A stretch of DNA of 64,000 nucleotides from RGIG9060 sp036307825 (GCA_036307825.1 JAXJWW010000026.1:9447-73446), one strand, 5' to 3'; counted from the stretch's first letter, positions 9,317 to 17,252 are shown. The notes: a model not told the origin generated them from the letters alone. Numbers and translations: made by a program.

Positions 9317-10499
9317 GGATTTTATCAATGCTTTGCAAAATTTTAGACAAAACAAAACTCGTACTTTTTTATCACTTTTGGGTGTAATCATCGGAGTTGC
9401 TTCCGTAATTTTGATTACAACTCTTGGACAAAGTGCAACTGAAAATGTAAAAAAATCTTTTGGTTCTTCAGGTTTGGATATAATCAAAGTTTCTTCAGGT
9501 TTTATGAATCGTAGAAGTTCTAGTGGAGTTCAATTTACAGAAAGTTTTAGAGATGAACTTTGGGATAACATTGAAAACTTGAAAAAAATTCATTACATAA
9601 ATAATCTTTCCACAACTTTAGTTTACGGTGATTTATCTGTAAACGGAACTGGAATTGCCATTGAGCATGATTATCTTCAAATGTACAATTTTGAACTTGA
9701 ATACGGAAAGTTTTTTTCTGTAACTGATAACGTTTCGGGGAGTCAAAAAATCATTCTTGGTAGCGAAGTTGCAGAAGCTCTTTTCCCAGAAGGAAATGCT
9801 TTAGGAAAAAAAATTATTGTGATAAGTTCAAATATTCGATTTGGATTTGAAGTTGTTGGTGTTTTGAAAGAACAAGCAGGTGGAATGGAAAGTCCGTCAT
9901 CATCAGTTTATGTTCCTAGGGGATTTTATTCTAAAAAAATTCAGCCTAATCCTGTTGCATCGAGTATTGTTTGCCAAGTAACTGATCAAAAACTTTCCAC
10001 AAAGGTTGCTGAAGATATAACTGCTTATGTAAAAGCAAAAACTGGTTTAGATAATGCTGTAAATGTTATGTCCATGGCGTCATTTTTGGAACAATATGAT
10101 CAGATTATGGGAACTATGACTTTATTGCTTTCTGGCGTTGCCGCAATTTCTCTTTTGGTTGGTGGTGTTGGAATTATGAATATCATGATTGTAACTGTTA
10201 CCGAACGAAAAAAAGAAATTGGAATTCGAAAAGCTTTAGGAGCTAGTCCAACTGCAATTAGAGTTCAGTTTTTAGTTGAATCTGCAACTATAACACTTTT
10301 GGGCGGATTTTTAGGTGTCGTCGTTGGAATTGCTTTAAGTAGTATCGTTGTTTTTGCTATGAACTGGCAATTTGCAATTCAATGGGGCGCTTGTGTTTTA
10401 TCATTTTTCTTTTCTGCTTTTGTGGGAGTTTTCTTTGGATTGAATCCAGCAAGTAGAGCCGCAAAACTTGATCCAGTTGCAGCCTTATCTGCAGAGTAA
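9309..10499 (+). CDS. MacB/FtsX-type ABC transporter permease
   Basis: 396 residues with the MacB permease layout: N-terminal amphipathic region and first transmembrane helix (ALQNFRQNKTRTFLSLLGVIIGVASVIL, about residues 8-35), a large periplasmic MacB_PCD domain (about 45-260), and a C-terminal FtsX domain with three helices (about 270-385), including the conserved GIMNIMIVTVTERKKEIGIRKALGA loop region. The ATPase is a separate gene here, unlike the fused E. coli MacB. It completes a channel-adaptor-ATPase-permease operon. It converges with mgtC only 13 bp downstream, with no clear terminator between them. Confidence 0.93.
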   Translation: MFEDFINALQNFRQNKTRTFLSLLGVIIGVASVILITTLGQSATENVKKSFGSSGLDIIKVSSGFMNRRSSSGVQFTESFRDELWDNIENLKKIHYINNLSTTLVYGDLSVNGTGIAIEHDYLQMYNFELEYGKFFSVTDNVSGSQKIILGSEVAEALFPEGNALGKKIIVISSNIRFGFEVVGVLKEQAGGMESPSSSVYVPRGFYSKKIQPNPVASSIVCQVTDQKLSTKVAEDITAYVKAKTGLDNAVNVMSMASFLEQYDQIMGTMTLLLSGVAAISLLVGGVGIMNIMIVTVTERKKEIGIRKALGASPTAIRVQFLVESATITLLGGFLGVVVGIALSSIVVFAMNWQFAIQWGACVLSFFFSAFVGVFFGLNPASRAAKLDPVAALSAE

Positions 10500-10512
10500 T
10501 TTTTTTTCAGTT

Positions 10513-11214
10513 TTAGTCCGAAAGGTTAATTTCTTCAAGATTTCCTAGTTCTTCGATTTTGTCGCTTAGGTCAAAGATGTCAATTTCTTCAGGGGCTTTA
10601 ACTGAAAAAGTAATTTGTAGTTGCTTTTCAGTTATTTGCTTAGAAATATCTGAGCTTAAAATAATCAACCCGTGATTTTCAATTATTGTGTGAAGTTTTG
10701 TTAAATCGATTTTGCTATTGTGAAAAACCAAAAATAGTCGTTTGTTTCTTTCTGCTGGAAAATATTTTGTTTCAAATTTTTCAAGAATTATAAGAGCAAG
10801 AATCAAAACTATTAAAACAACAATCGAAGCTATATACATTCCTGCGCCAATTGTAAGGCCTATTGCAGACGCTGCCCAAATTGTTGCCGCAGATGTAAGA
10901 CCTTTTATGTTTAATCCTTGTCGTAAAATTGCTCCACCGCCTAAAAAACCGATTCCAGAAACAACTTGTGCCGCAAGTCTTGCTGGATCTGCGTTTACAG
11001 ATTTTCCAAGATTTAAAGAAAGTAACATCAATAAAGTTGAAGAAAGGCTGATAAGAATAACAGTTCTTACTCCGATAGGTTGTTGTCTAAATTTTCTCTC
11101 AAGTCCAAGAGCAAAGCCTGCAATAAAACTCAATAGAATTTTAAAACCAATTTGCGAATATTCGATTAGAGAAAATGCACTTGTATCAACAATAATTTCT
11201 TTCAAAAAATCCAT
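10513..11214 (-). CDS. MgtC/SapB family membrane protein
   Basis: 233 residues. The MgtC/SapB signature is clear: four to five N-terminal membrane helices with GFALGLERKFRQQPIGVRT (residues about 35-53), GIGFLGGGAILR near 88, and GLTSAATIWAASAIGLTIGAG near 105. A C-terminal soluble region of about 80 residues resembles the ACT-like domain of longer MgtC proteins. MgtC-type proteins affect magnesium limitation survival and ATP synthase activity in pathogens; the function here is unproven. It lies 29 bp after radA on the same strand, so it is probably cotranscribed. Confidence 0.92.
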   Translation of the reverse strand: MDFLKEIIVDTSAFSLIEYSQIGFKILLSFIAGFALGLERKFRQQPIGVRTVILISLSSTLLMLLSLNLGKSVNADPARLAAQVVSGIGFLGGGAILRQGLNIKGLTSAATIWAASAIGLTIGAGMYIASIVVLIVLILALIILEKFETKYFPAERNKRLFLVFHNSKIDLTKLHTIIENHGLIILSSDISKQITEKQLQITFSVKAPEEIDIFDLSDKIEELGNLEEINLSD

Positions 11215-11243
11215 ACTTAATATTATATCACGAAAGAATGAAT

Positions 11244-12602
11244 TTATGAATTTTTAAAAAGTATTTTTACTAAAGATTTTATATCTGTGCAGATAATTCC
11301 CTCAGAGTCTTTTTCGGGGCAAAGTATTTTTTCAAAACCTAAACTTAATGCAGTTTTTACTCGTTGTTTTCCTTTTGAAACAGGTCTAATTTCACCTGCC
11401 AAACTTAGCTCACCAATTACAGCAGTGCTTTCTGGCAATGGAATTGAAGTGCGTGCTGAATATAAAGCCGCTGCCAATGCTCCATCGATAGCACTTTCTG
11501 TTAATTTTATCCCACCTGCAACATTGATATAAATATCTTGATCAGAAAATTTTAATCCTAAAGATTTTTCTAAAACCGCAGAAACCCTGCTAACTCTAGC
11601 AAAGTCAATTTTATCAGAATAAACTCTTGTTGTTGTGGCTTTTGCGGGAACAGTCAATGCTTGAATTTCAACTAAAAAAACTCGGCTTCCTTCAAAAACT
11701 GGAACTATAGCAACTCCTGCTGGTAAAGCTGATGTTCTTTGAGTGATAAACATAGACGATGGGTCTTCCACAGGAATAAGTCCTTTTTCTTGCATGGAAA
11801 AAAGTCCAAGTTCATCTATTGAACCAAATCGATTTTTTTGTGCTCGCAAAAATCTAACATCATCATTATTTTTTTCAAAGGAAATTACTGTATCAACCAT
11901 GTGTTCTAGGGATTTTGGACCTGCGATAATTCCTTCTTTTGTAATATGAGCAACTAACATTAAAACGCAATTGTGTTCTTTTACCCAAGAAATAAGTTCA
12001 TTTGCACAATATTTTAATTGATTTACAGTTCCCGGAACGATTCCTGCTTCTGGGGTGTAAACAGTTTGAATTGAATCAACTACGCAAAAAACAGGTTGAA
12101 TTTCGTTTAAAGCACTTTCAGTATCTTCAAGTTTTGAAGTACACAGAATGTGAATATTTTCTGTAGGAAGATTTAATCTGTCGGCTCGGGATCGAATTTG
12201 TCCTGCGGATTCTTCACCTGAAATATAAAGAACTTTTGCATCTTTTTCAGATTCCGAAATTGAAGCAGAGGTTTGCAATAACAAAGTGGATTTTCCTATT
12301 CCGGGTTCGCCTCCGATGAGAATTGCAGAACGCTTCATTGCGCCACCACCAAGAACTCTGTCAAATTCACTGATTCCTGTAAAAAGTCTATCTCCAGCCA
12401 TTGCATCAACTGTTGAAAGTTTTACAGGTTTTTGAATAAGCCAATCTTGATTGTTTGAAATATTTTTTTTGGCTTCATCACTTAGTAAAAATTCTTCGTA
12501 AGTGTTCCATTGAAAACATTCTATACATCGACCTAACCAACGAGGTTGTGTGTTTCCGCAGGAATTACATTTGTAAACTAAAGTATTTTTTTTCTTTGCC
12601 AT
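11244..12602 (-). CDS. radA: DNA repair protein RadA (Sms)
   Basis: 452 residues, a normal RadA length. Domains in order: N-terminal zinc finger with two CxxC pairs (CNSC about residue 12, CIEC near 27), RecA-like ATPase with Walker A GGEPGIGKST (about 96), the RadA-specific KNRFG motif (near 255), and a C-terminal Lon-like domain (DIYINVAGGIKLTESAIDGALAAA). RadA is a hexameric helicase acting in recombination-intermediate processing and branch migration. An AGGA Shine-Dalgarno lies about 8 nt before the ATG. It sits between the NusG domain II gene and mgtC, a probable three-gene operon. Confidence 0.97.
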   Translation of the reverse strand: MAKKKNTLVYKCNSCGNTQPRWLGRCIECFQWNTYEEFLLSDEAKKNISNNQDWLIQKPVKLSTVDAMAGDRLFTGISEFDRVLGGGAMKRSAILIGGEPGIGKSTLLLQTSASISESEKDAKVLYISGEESAGQIRSRADRLNLPTENIHILCTSKLEDTESALNEIQPVFCVVDSIQTVYTPEAGIVPGTVNQLKYCANELISWVKEHNCVLMLVAHITKEGIIAGPKSLEHMVDTVISFEKNNDDVRFLRAQKNRFGSIDELGLFSMQEKGLIPVEDPSSMFITQRTSALPAGVAIVPVFEGSRVFLVEIQALTVPAKATTTRVYSDKIDFARVSRVSAVLEKSLGLKFSDQDIYINVAGGIKLTESAIDGALAAALYSARTSIPLPESTAVIGELSLAGEIRPVSKGKQRVKTALSLGFEKILCPEKDSEGIICTDIKSLVKILFKNS

Positions 12603-12617
12603 AAATTATCCTATTTT

Positions 12618-13001
12618 TTAGTAACTTATTCCATCTATTTCAGATATTTCGTTATTTCCCTCTATTCGCACAAAAACTCCATTAGGAAGACAAGCTACCC
12701 AATCTCCATTTTTAGAAATTGCAGAAGAATGTACGCATAGTTTATTTGGACAAGGTGAGTTTTCAAAAAAAACAAATCCATTTTCAATTTTTATAGTAGA
12801 TTCGCCTAAAATTCCTTGAACTTCAATTATTTTATCTTTATCAAGTTGATAGTACCAAATATTTTTACCAGATTCTATTATAACCTGTTTTACGGTATTT
12901 TTGTTTTTAACAAAAAAATTTATTGAAAAATAGATTATTGTTGCTACAAAAAGTAAAATTAAGAGAACGTCTGCAAATTTTATTTTGTTATTTTTAATCA
13001 T
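12618..13001 (-). CDS. NusG domain II (DUF1312) membrane-anchored protein
   Basis: 127 residues from the ATG at 13001; the longer reading from 13061 adds 20 residues with no better start signal. One membrane helix near residues 10-29 (VLLILLFVATIIYFSI) is followed by a small NusG-II-type domain with the typical CPNKLC motif and VACLPNGVFVRI near the end. Such proteins are extracytoplasmic; in other bacteria the gene often sits with electron-transport or isoprenoid genes, but here it precedes radA by 15 bp. A TATAAT at 13012-13017 on the minus strand could be its -10. The function is unknown. Confidence 0.8.
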   Translation of the reverse strand: MIKNNKIKFADVLLILLFVATIIYFSINFFVKNKNTVKQVIIESGKNIWYYQLDKDKIIEVQGILGESTIKIENGFVFFENSPCPNKLCVHSSAISKNGDWVACLPNGVFVRIEGNNEISEIDGISY

Positions 13002-13074
13002 AGTTACATTTATTATAGTCAAAAAAAATAAAAATTTATAATTTTTGAACAAAAAAAACATTTTTATTCAATTG

Positions 13075-13103
13075 TTGACATCTTGAAAAAATAGGAATAC
13101 AAT
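13075..13103 (+). promoter_or_regulatory. Strong sigma70-type promoter for a candidate small RNA
   Basis: TTGACA (13075-13080), a 17-bp spacer and TACAAT (13098-13103) form a near-consensus housekeeping promoter. No plus-strand gene follows: the next protein gene is cysE on the opposite strand. The only thing it can drive is the structured transcript at 13109-13218. Confidence 0.75.
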
Positions 13104-13108
13104 GTAAG

Positions 13109-13218
13109 TCGGATTGGAAACAATCTGATAAACTCTCTCCGATTGTTCGGATTTTCCGAACGGCGCTTCTTTTCTAATTAAATTGTCTAATTGAAGTAGA
13201 AAAGAAGCGCTTTTTTTT
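13109..13218 (+). ncRNA. Candidate small RNA of about 110 nt
   Basis: Begins about 6 nt after a strong promoter and ends at an intrinsic terminator. Three stem-loops are readable: 13109-13128, an 8-bp stem closed by a GAAA tetraloop; 13145-13161, GTTCGG pairing with CCGAAC around a 5-nt loop; and the terminator 13163-13210. No ORF with a start signal lies inside. It does not show the signatures of 6S RNA, SRP RNA, tmRNA or any riboswitch I know. The unpaired stretch CTCTCTCC at about 13133-13140, between hairpins 1 and 2, could be a seed that pairs with purine-rich ribosome-binding sites (inference). Confidence 0.6.
13163..13218 (+). terminator. Intrinsic terminator of the candidate small RNA
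   Basis: A 14-bp perfect stem (13163-13176 with 13197-13210, starting GCGCTTC) is followed by eight T. On the minus strand the hairpin is preceded, not followed, by the T-equivalent run, so it acts in the plus direction and is not a terminator for cysE. Confidence 0.85.
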
Positions 13219-13222
13219 GACT

Positions 13223-14077
13223 TTATACTGTTTCTTGTTTTGCAATTGTTGTGCTATTTGCAGGAACTGATTGAGTAAGCCAAACATTTCCTCCAACAAC
13301 GCTTCCTTTTCCAATTACAGTTTGTCCTCCAAGAATTGTTGCTCCAGAGTAAATTGTAACATCGTCTTCTATGGTTGGATGTCGCTTTTTATCTACCATT
13401 TCTTTTTTTACACTTAAAGCACCTAAGGTTACGCCTTGGTATAATTTTACATTATTTCCGATGATACAAGTTTCTCCAACAACAACACCTGTTCCATGGT
13501 CGATAAAAAATGATTCTCCGATTTCAGCCCCTGGGTGAATGTCAATTCCTGTTTTTCCATGAATGTATTCACTCATAATTCTTGGAATAATCGGAACTTT
13601 GTTTATGTGTAGAAAATGTGCAATTCTATAAACTAAAATTGCTTCTGGTCCAGGATAAGATAAGATGATTTCTTCGATACTTCTTGCTGCAGGGTCGCCA
13701 TTTAGCGCTGCCTGTGCATCCTTGCAAGCTTTTTTTCTAATTAGAGGAATTTCATTTATGAAGTTATCAACAATTTGTTCTGAATGTTTTTTGCATTCTT
13801 CAGGATTTTCATGAAAAGCATACAATAATGCCTTTTCAATTTCTTTTGTAAGCACATTTGCGATTCTGCTTAATTTTTCACCAGTAACATATTTTAAGTT
13901 GTCTTTGTCGATATTTTGAGCTTGATGAAAACCTGGGAAAATCACAGCTTGAATATCTTTTAAAACAGAAACAACATTTTCTCTGTTAGGATAAATGTAA
14001 TCTTTTTGTAAATTTGTTCCACCGTCGGTATTGTAAGAAATTAAAATTTTATCTATAATTGAATCAAGATTTATCAT
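13223..14077 (-). CDS. cysE: Serine O-acetyltransferase
   Basis: 284 residues. The C-terminal half is a left-handed beta-helix of hexapeptide repeats with the serine acetyltransferase signature: DIHPGAEIGESFFIDHG (about residues 178-194, including the catalytic His) and GNNVKLYQGVTLGA. The longer N-terminal alpha-helical domain (about 140 residues) matches the EpsC/SatA subgroup. The enzyme makes O-acetylserine from serine and acetyl-CoA, the first step of cysteine synthesis in the cytoplasm. No cysK is adjacent. An AAGAGG ribosome-binding site precedes the ATG, and a promoter lies at 14121-14149. Confidence 0.93.
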   Translation of the reverse strand: MINLDSIIDKILISYNTDGGTNLQKDYIYPNRENVVSVLKDIQAVIFPGFHQAQNIDKDNLKYVTGEKLSRIANVLTKEIEKALLYAFHENPEECKKHSEQIVDNFINEIPLIRKKACKDAQAALNGDPAARSIEEIILSYPGPEAILVYRIAHFLHINKVPIIPRIMSEYIHGKTGIDIHPGAEIGESFFIDHGTGVVVGETCIIGNNVKLYQGVTLGALSVKKEMVDKKRHPTIEDDVTIYSGATILGGQTVIGKGSVVGGNVWLTQSVPANSTTIAKQETV

Positions 14078-14120
14078 GTTAGCCTCTTGCTTTGGTTTGT
14101 CGTAGTAATTCTATCATAGA

Positions 14121-14149
14121 AGTATACAAATGAAACTATGATTCTTCAA
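14121..14149 (-). promoter_or_regulatory. Promoter for cysE
   Basis: Minus strand: TTGAAG (14144-14149), 17-bp spacer, TATACT (14121-14126). It predicts a leader of about 40 nt containing the cysE ribosome-binding site. Confidence 0.5.
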
Positions 14150-14188
14150 TCATTTTTAATATAAATTTGTATAAAATTCTTATTCCTA

Positions 14189-14217
14189 TTGACAAAAGTT
14201 TGTTAAACTTATAGATT
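14189..14217 (+). promoter_or_regulatory. Promoter for tRNA-Thr, rpmG, tRNA-Trp, secE, nusG
   Basis: TTGACA (14189-14194), 17-bp spacer, TAGATT (14212-14217); TATAGA at 14210 is an alternative -10. Transcription would begin near 14224, about 23 nt before the tRNA. It is the only strong promoter match seen before the block of translation genes. Confidence 0.6.
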
Positions 14218-14246
14218 AATAAGACACCTTTACTGAGGATTTGTAT

Positions 14247-14319
14247 GCCTCTGTAGCTCAGTAGGCAGAGCGCAACCATGGTAAGGTTGAGGTCAGCGGT
14301 TCGATCCCGCTCGGAGGCT
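14247..14319 (+). tRNA. tRNA-Thr (GGT anticodon)
   Basis: 73 nt cloverleaf: 7-bp acceptor stem (GCCTCTG with CGGAGGC, one G-T pair), D arm GCTC/GAGC, anticodon stem CAACC/GGTTG with loop ATGGTAA (anticodon GGT), and T arm with TTCGATC. CCA is not encoded. It is cotranscribed with rpmG, 37 bp downstream. Confidence 0.95.
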
Positions 14320-14356
14320 CTTTTTTTATTGTAGATTATCTAAGGAGTAAATAGAA

Positions 14357-14533
14357 ATGGCAAAGAAAGCTAAGACAGTTGTAGAAATTATCGCTTTACA
14401 ATGTAGTGAATGTAAAAGAAAAAACTATACAACTTATAAAAATCGTAGAAATATTCAAGGAAAGCTTGAATTGAATAAGTATTGCCCTTTTGATCGCAAA
14501 CATACTTTGCACAAAGAAACAAAGGCAAAATAA
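14357..14533 (+). CDS. rpmG: 50S ribosomal protein L33 (bL33)
   Basis: 58 residues, found by reading the short gap between two tRNAs. It starts MAKKAKTVVEII and contains CSEC near residue 16, YTTYKNRRNIQGKLEL and KYCPFDRKHTLHKETK at the end, the classic bL33 sequence. The CxxC pair plus the third Cys is the common Gram-positive-like layout. AAGGAG lies about 9 nt before the ATG. The gene sits between tRNA-Thr and tRNA-Trp, as in many bacteria where rpmG precedes secE-nusG. Confidence 0.96.
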   Translation: MAKKAKTVVEIIALQCSECKRKNYTTYKNRRNIQGKLELNKYCPFDRKHTLHKETKAK

Positions 14534-14599
14534 TTTAGTTATTTAGTCTGCTGTTGCAGATTGATATATTTTAGTAAGATTTATTTCTTGCTAAAACTT

Positions 14600-14672
14600 A
14601 GGTCAATAGCTCCAATGGTAGAGCGGCGGTCTCCAAAACCGCATGTTGAGGGTTCGAGTCCTTCTTGGCCTG
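14600..14672 (+). tRNA. tRNA-Trp (CCA anticodon)
   Basis: 73 nt cloverleaf: acceptor AGGTCAA with TTGGCCT, D arm GCTC/GAGC, anticodon stem GCGGT/ACCGC with loop CTCCAAA (anticodon CCA), T loop TTCGAGT, discriminator G. CCA is not encoded. The placement just before secE is conserved in many bacteria. Confidence 0.96.
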
Positions 14673-14705
14673 TTAATTCAAATTAGTAATAAGGATCTGG
14701 TTTAT

Positions 14706-14882
14706 ATGAAGATCGTTTCTTTTTTTAAAGAATGTGTTGCTGAACTTAAGAAAGTAGTTTGGCCAGGTAAAGATGATGTTATCTCTTCTGTTAAAGTGGT
14801 TTTAATCTCTACTGTTATCATTGCCGTAATTCTTGGACTTTTAGACTTGTTATTTGTTACTGGCATGAATTTGATTTTCTAA
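14706..14882 (+). CDS. secE: Preprotein translocase subunit SecE
   Basis: 58 residues from the ATG at 14706, which has AAGGA 12 nt upstream; longer readings run back into tRNA-Trp. The short single-span form of SecE: an amphipathic N-terminus with the conserved FFKECVAELKKVVWPGKDDV (about residues 5-24), then one membrane helix (about 30-52). With SecY (encoded at 37848) it forms the inner-membrane translocation channel. nusG follows 17 bp later. Confidence 0.96.
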   Translation: MKIVSFFKECVAELKKVVWPGKDDVISSVKVVLISTVIIAVILGLLDLLFVTGMNLIF

Positions 14883-14899
14883 TCTTTTAAGGTACTAAG

Positions 14900-15457
14900 A
14901 TGGCAAAAGGTTGGTATATTCTTCACACATATTCAGGATATGAAGCTAAAATTGAAAGAACAATTCGTTCTTTTATTGAAAGCGAAGATTTATCTAAAGA
15001 TATTGTTTTAGATATTAAAGTTCCTGTTGAAGATGTTGTTGAGATAAAAGACGGAAAAAAGAAAGTTACTTCAAAGAAATTTCTTCCTGGTTATATCATG
15101 GTTGAGTTAGATTTGCCTGATTTAAATTGGAAAGATACTTGTACTAAAATTCGTAGAATTCAGGGTGTTACTGGTTTTGTAGGAACAAATAGTAATGAGA
15201 GACCTCGTCCTATTTCTGCTGATGAAGCAAAAGCATTGTTACAAAAAGCAGGTGAAATTAAGGGCGAAAAACCTACAAGAATGAAACAGTCATTTTCTGT
15301 TGGTGAACAAGTTAAAATTATTGATGGTGCATTTGCATCGTTTTCTGGAACAATCGAAGAAGTTAATCTTGAGAAAAATAAATTGCGTGTTATGGTTGGT
15401 ATTTTTGGCCGGGCAACACCAGTTGAAGTTGATCTATTACAAGTTGAAAAAATTTAG
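14900..15457 (+). CDS. nusG: Transcription termination/antitermination protein NusG
   Basis: 185 residues. The N-terminal NGN domain starts KGWYILHTYSGYEAKIERTI, with FLPGYIMVELDL near residue 58; the C-terminal KOW domain carries FSVGEQVKIIDGAFASFSGTIEEVN (about 131-155). It binds elongating RNA polymerase and couples it to Rho or the leading ribosome. It is cotranscribed with secE. A terminator-like hairpin follows 8 nt after the stop, so read-through into rplK may be limited. Confidence 0.97.
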   Translation: MAKGWYILHTYSGYEAKIERTIRSFIESEDLSKDIVLDIKVPVEDVVEIKDGKKKVTSKKFLPGYIMVELDLPDLNWKDTCTKIRRIQGVTGFVGTNSNERPRPISADEAKALLQKAGEIKGEKPTRMKQSFSVGEQVKIIDGAFASFSGTIEEVNLEKNKLRVMVGIFGRATPVEVDLLQVEKI

Positions 15458-15465
15458 TTAGGATC

Positions 15466-15495
15466 GATACATCATTTAATGGTGTATCTTTTCTT
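15466..15495 (+). terminator. Intrinsic terminator or attenuator between nusG and rplK
   Basis: GATACATCA (15466-15474) pairs with TGGTGTATC (15480-15488) around a 5-nt loop, followed by TTTTCTT. The broken T-run suggests partial termination, leaving read-through into the L11 operon. No clear separate promoter was found before rplK. Confidence 0.6.
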
Positions 15496-15505
15496 GTTTT
15501 GGGAG

Positions 15506-15535
15506 AAATGCCCCTTCGTCGAAGGTGAGGTATTT
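15506..15535 (+). promoter_or_regulatory. Structured leader of the rplK-rplA operon
   Basis: AAATGCC pairs with GGTATTT, and the inner CCTT pairs with AAGG, giving a long internally bulged hairpin about 70 nt before rplK. In E. coli the corresponding leader is where L1 represses the L11-L1 genes. Position and shape fit such a role, but L1 recognition is inference. Confidence 0.4.
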
Positions 15536-15605
15536 CGCTAGTTGAATGCGGTAGCATCGAAAGTGTAAGTCTACGGTTTAACACACCAATCTCAAGGAGA
15601 TATAT

Positions 15606-16037
15606 ATGGCTAAAAAAAAGGTAACGGCTGTTATTAAGTTGCAATGTCCTGCAGGAAAGGCAACACCAGCTCCACCAGTAGGTCCAGCTCTTGGTCCTCA
15701 CGGAGTTAGTGCTCCTCAGTTCGTACAACAATTTAACGACCGTACAAAGTCCATGGAACCAGGACTTGTAGTTCCTGTTGTTATCACAGTTTATCAAGAT
15801 AAAACATATACATTTATCTTGAAAACCCCTCCTGCTGCAGTTCTTATCAAAAAAGCTGCTGGAATCCAAAAGGGTTCTGGAAATCCGCTTAAGAACAAAA
15901 TCGGAAAATTGTCAAAAGAAAGTCTTGAAGAAATTGCAAAGACAAAAATGCCTGACATCAACGCAAACGATCTTGAAGCAGCAAAAAATATCATTGCCGG
16001 TACTGCTCGCAGTATGGGTGTAGAGGTGGAGCGATAA
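15606..16037 (+). CDS. rplK: 50S ribosomal protein L11 (uL11)
   Basis: 143 residues, standard length. Contains the N-terminal block with PAGKATPAPPVGPALGPHG (residues about 17-35), including the Pro residues involved in thiostrepton-site interaction, and the C-terminal rRNA-binding domain with DLEAAKNIIAGTARSMGVEV. It forms the GTPase-associated centre stalk base with the L10-L12 stalk, whose genes follow. AAGGAGA precedes the ATG. Confidence 0.98.
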   Translation: MAKKKVTAVIKLQCPAGKATPAPPVGPALGPHGVSAPQFVQQFNDRTKSMEPGLVVPVVITVYQDKTYTFILKTPPAAVLIKKAAGIQKGSGNPLKNKIGKLSKESLEEIAKTKMPDINANDLEAAKNIIAGTARSMGVEVER

Positions 16038-16038
16038 T

Positions 16039-16719
16039 ATGAAACATGGAAAGAACTATCGCGAATCACTTAAAAAGTACGATTCCGCAAAAACTTACGA
16101 ATTAGTAAAAGCTTGTGAATTAGTAAAAGAACTTAAATTTGCAAAGTTTGATGAAACAGTTGAACTTCACGTAAATTTAAAACTTGGAAAAAGCCAAACT
16201 GTTCGTGACACTTTAGTATTCCCTAATCAGTTCAAAGGTGAAAAGAAAGTTCTTGTTTTCTGTAGAGAAGACAGAGCTAAGGAAGCTCTTGCAGCTGGAG
16301 CATCTTACGCAGGTGCAGATGAATACATCGAAAAAGTAAAAGGTGGATGGCTCGACTTTGATGTTGCAGTTGCTACACCTGATATGATGAAAGATGTAGG
16401 ACGTCTTGGTATGGTTCTTGGTAGAAAAGGTCTTATGCCTAATCCAAAAACTGGAACTGTAACAAACGATATCGTTGCTGCAATCGCAGAATTGAAAAAA
16501 GGACGTACAGAATATCGTGCTGACAAACAAGGTGTTGTACACATTGCTGTTGGTAAAGTTTCTATGGATGCAGATAAAATTGCTGAAAACGTTAGAACTC
16601 TTCTTTCAGAAATCGAACGCAAAAAGCCATCTGATGCAAAAGTAGGATATGTACAATCTGTTTCAGTTAATTCAACAATGGGCCCAGGTGTTTGGGTTGA
16701 ATACACAGAAGGAGAATAA
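16039..16719 (+). CDS. rplA: 50S ribosomal protein L1 (uL1)
   Basis: 226 residues, one base after rplK and so translationally coupled. Typical L1 features: FDETVELHVNLKL near residue 37, DVAVATPDMMKDVGRLGMVLGRKGLMPNPKTGTV across about residues 111-140, and a C-terminal VNSTMGPGVWVE. It binds 23S helix 76-78 at the E-site stalk and, in many bacteria, its own leader mRNA. Confidence 0.98.
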   Translation: MKHGKNYRESLKKYDSAKTYELVKACELVKELKFAKFDETVELHVNLKLGKSQTVRDTLVFPNQFKGEKKVLVFCREDRAKEALAAGASYAGADEYIEKVKGGWLDFDVAVATPDMMKDVGRLGMVLGRKGLMPNPKTGTVTNDIVAAIAELKKGRTEYRADKQGVVHIAVGKVSMDADKIAENVRTLLSEIERKKPSDAKVGYVQSVSVNSTMGPGVWVEYTEGE

Positions 16720-16721
16720 AA

Positions 16722-17252
16722 ATGGCTATTAGAGCAAAAGCATTTCAACCTGCAAAAACTAAAGCTATCGCAGAAGCAAAAGAAGTTCTCCAGGCTTATA
16801 ACGATTATATCTTCGCAGATTATCGTGGATTGACAGTTGAACAGATTTCAGAACTTCGCAAAAAGCTTCGTGAATTAGAATGTGAATTCAAAGTTGTTAA
16901 AAATAACTTTGCACGCGTTGCTTTTGAAGAATTAGAAATTACATCTGTTTCAGATTACCTTGCAGGACCTACAGCTATCGCTTTGGTTAAACAAGACTCA
17001 AACGAAGCTGCAAAAGTTCTTTTTGACTTTGCAAAAGATGTTCCTGCTTTACAGGTAAAAGGTGCTTTGGTTGATAAAGAAGTTTACGATAAAGATAAGA
17101 TCGAAGCTTTCTCAAAGCTCCCTGGAAAGAAACAGTTAATTGCAATGATTGCTTCAACAATCAATGCACCAGTTCAAAAACTTGCAGCTACATTGCAAGC
17201 TTATGTGGACAAAATGTCAGAAGGCGGAGATACACCTGCAGCAGCAGAATAA
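16722..17252 (+). CDS. rplJ: 50S ribosomal protein L10 (uL10)
   Basis: 176 residues. Shows the L10 N-terminal rRNA-binding domain (DYIFADYRGLTVEQISELRKKLR near residue 25, KVVKNNFARVA near 58, GPTAIALV near 85) and a C-terminal helix that anchors L12 dimers. It begins two bases after rplA, so the usual L10 autoregulatory leader is missing upstream of rplJ. The structured spacer lies instead between rplJ and rplL. Confidence 0.97.
   Translation: MAIRAKAFQPAKTKAIAEAKEVLQAYNDYIFADYRGLTVEQISELRKKLRELECEFKVVKNNFARVAFEELEITSVSDYLAGPTAIALVKQDSNEAAKVLFDFAKDVPALQVKGALVDKEVYDKDKIEAFSKLPGKKQLIAMIASTINAPVQKLAATLQAYVDKMSEGGDTPAAAE

Noticed and set aside
10742..11257. 171-residue plus-strand ORF opposite mgtC
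   Set aside because: Antisense shadow of a well-supported gene; no ribosome-binding site and no recognisable domain.
13163..13210. Reading the hairpin near 13163 as a cysE terminator
   Set aside because: In the minus direction the T-equivalent run precedes the hairpin instead of following it.
14533..14600. Promoter between rpmG and tRNA-Trp (TTGCAG and TAAGAT)
   Set aside because: The spacing is only 15 bp and a small hairpin fits the same bases better.
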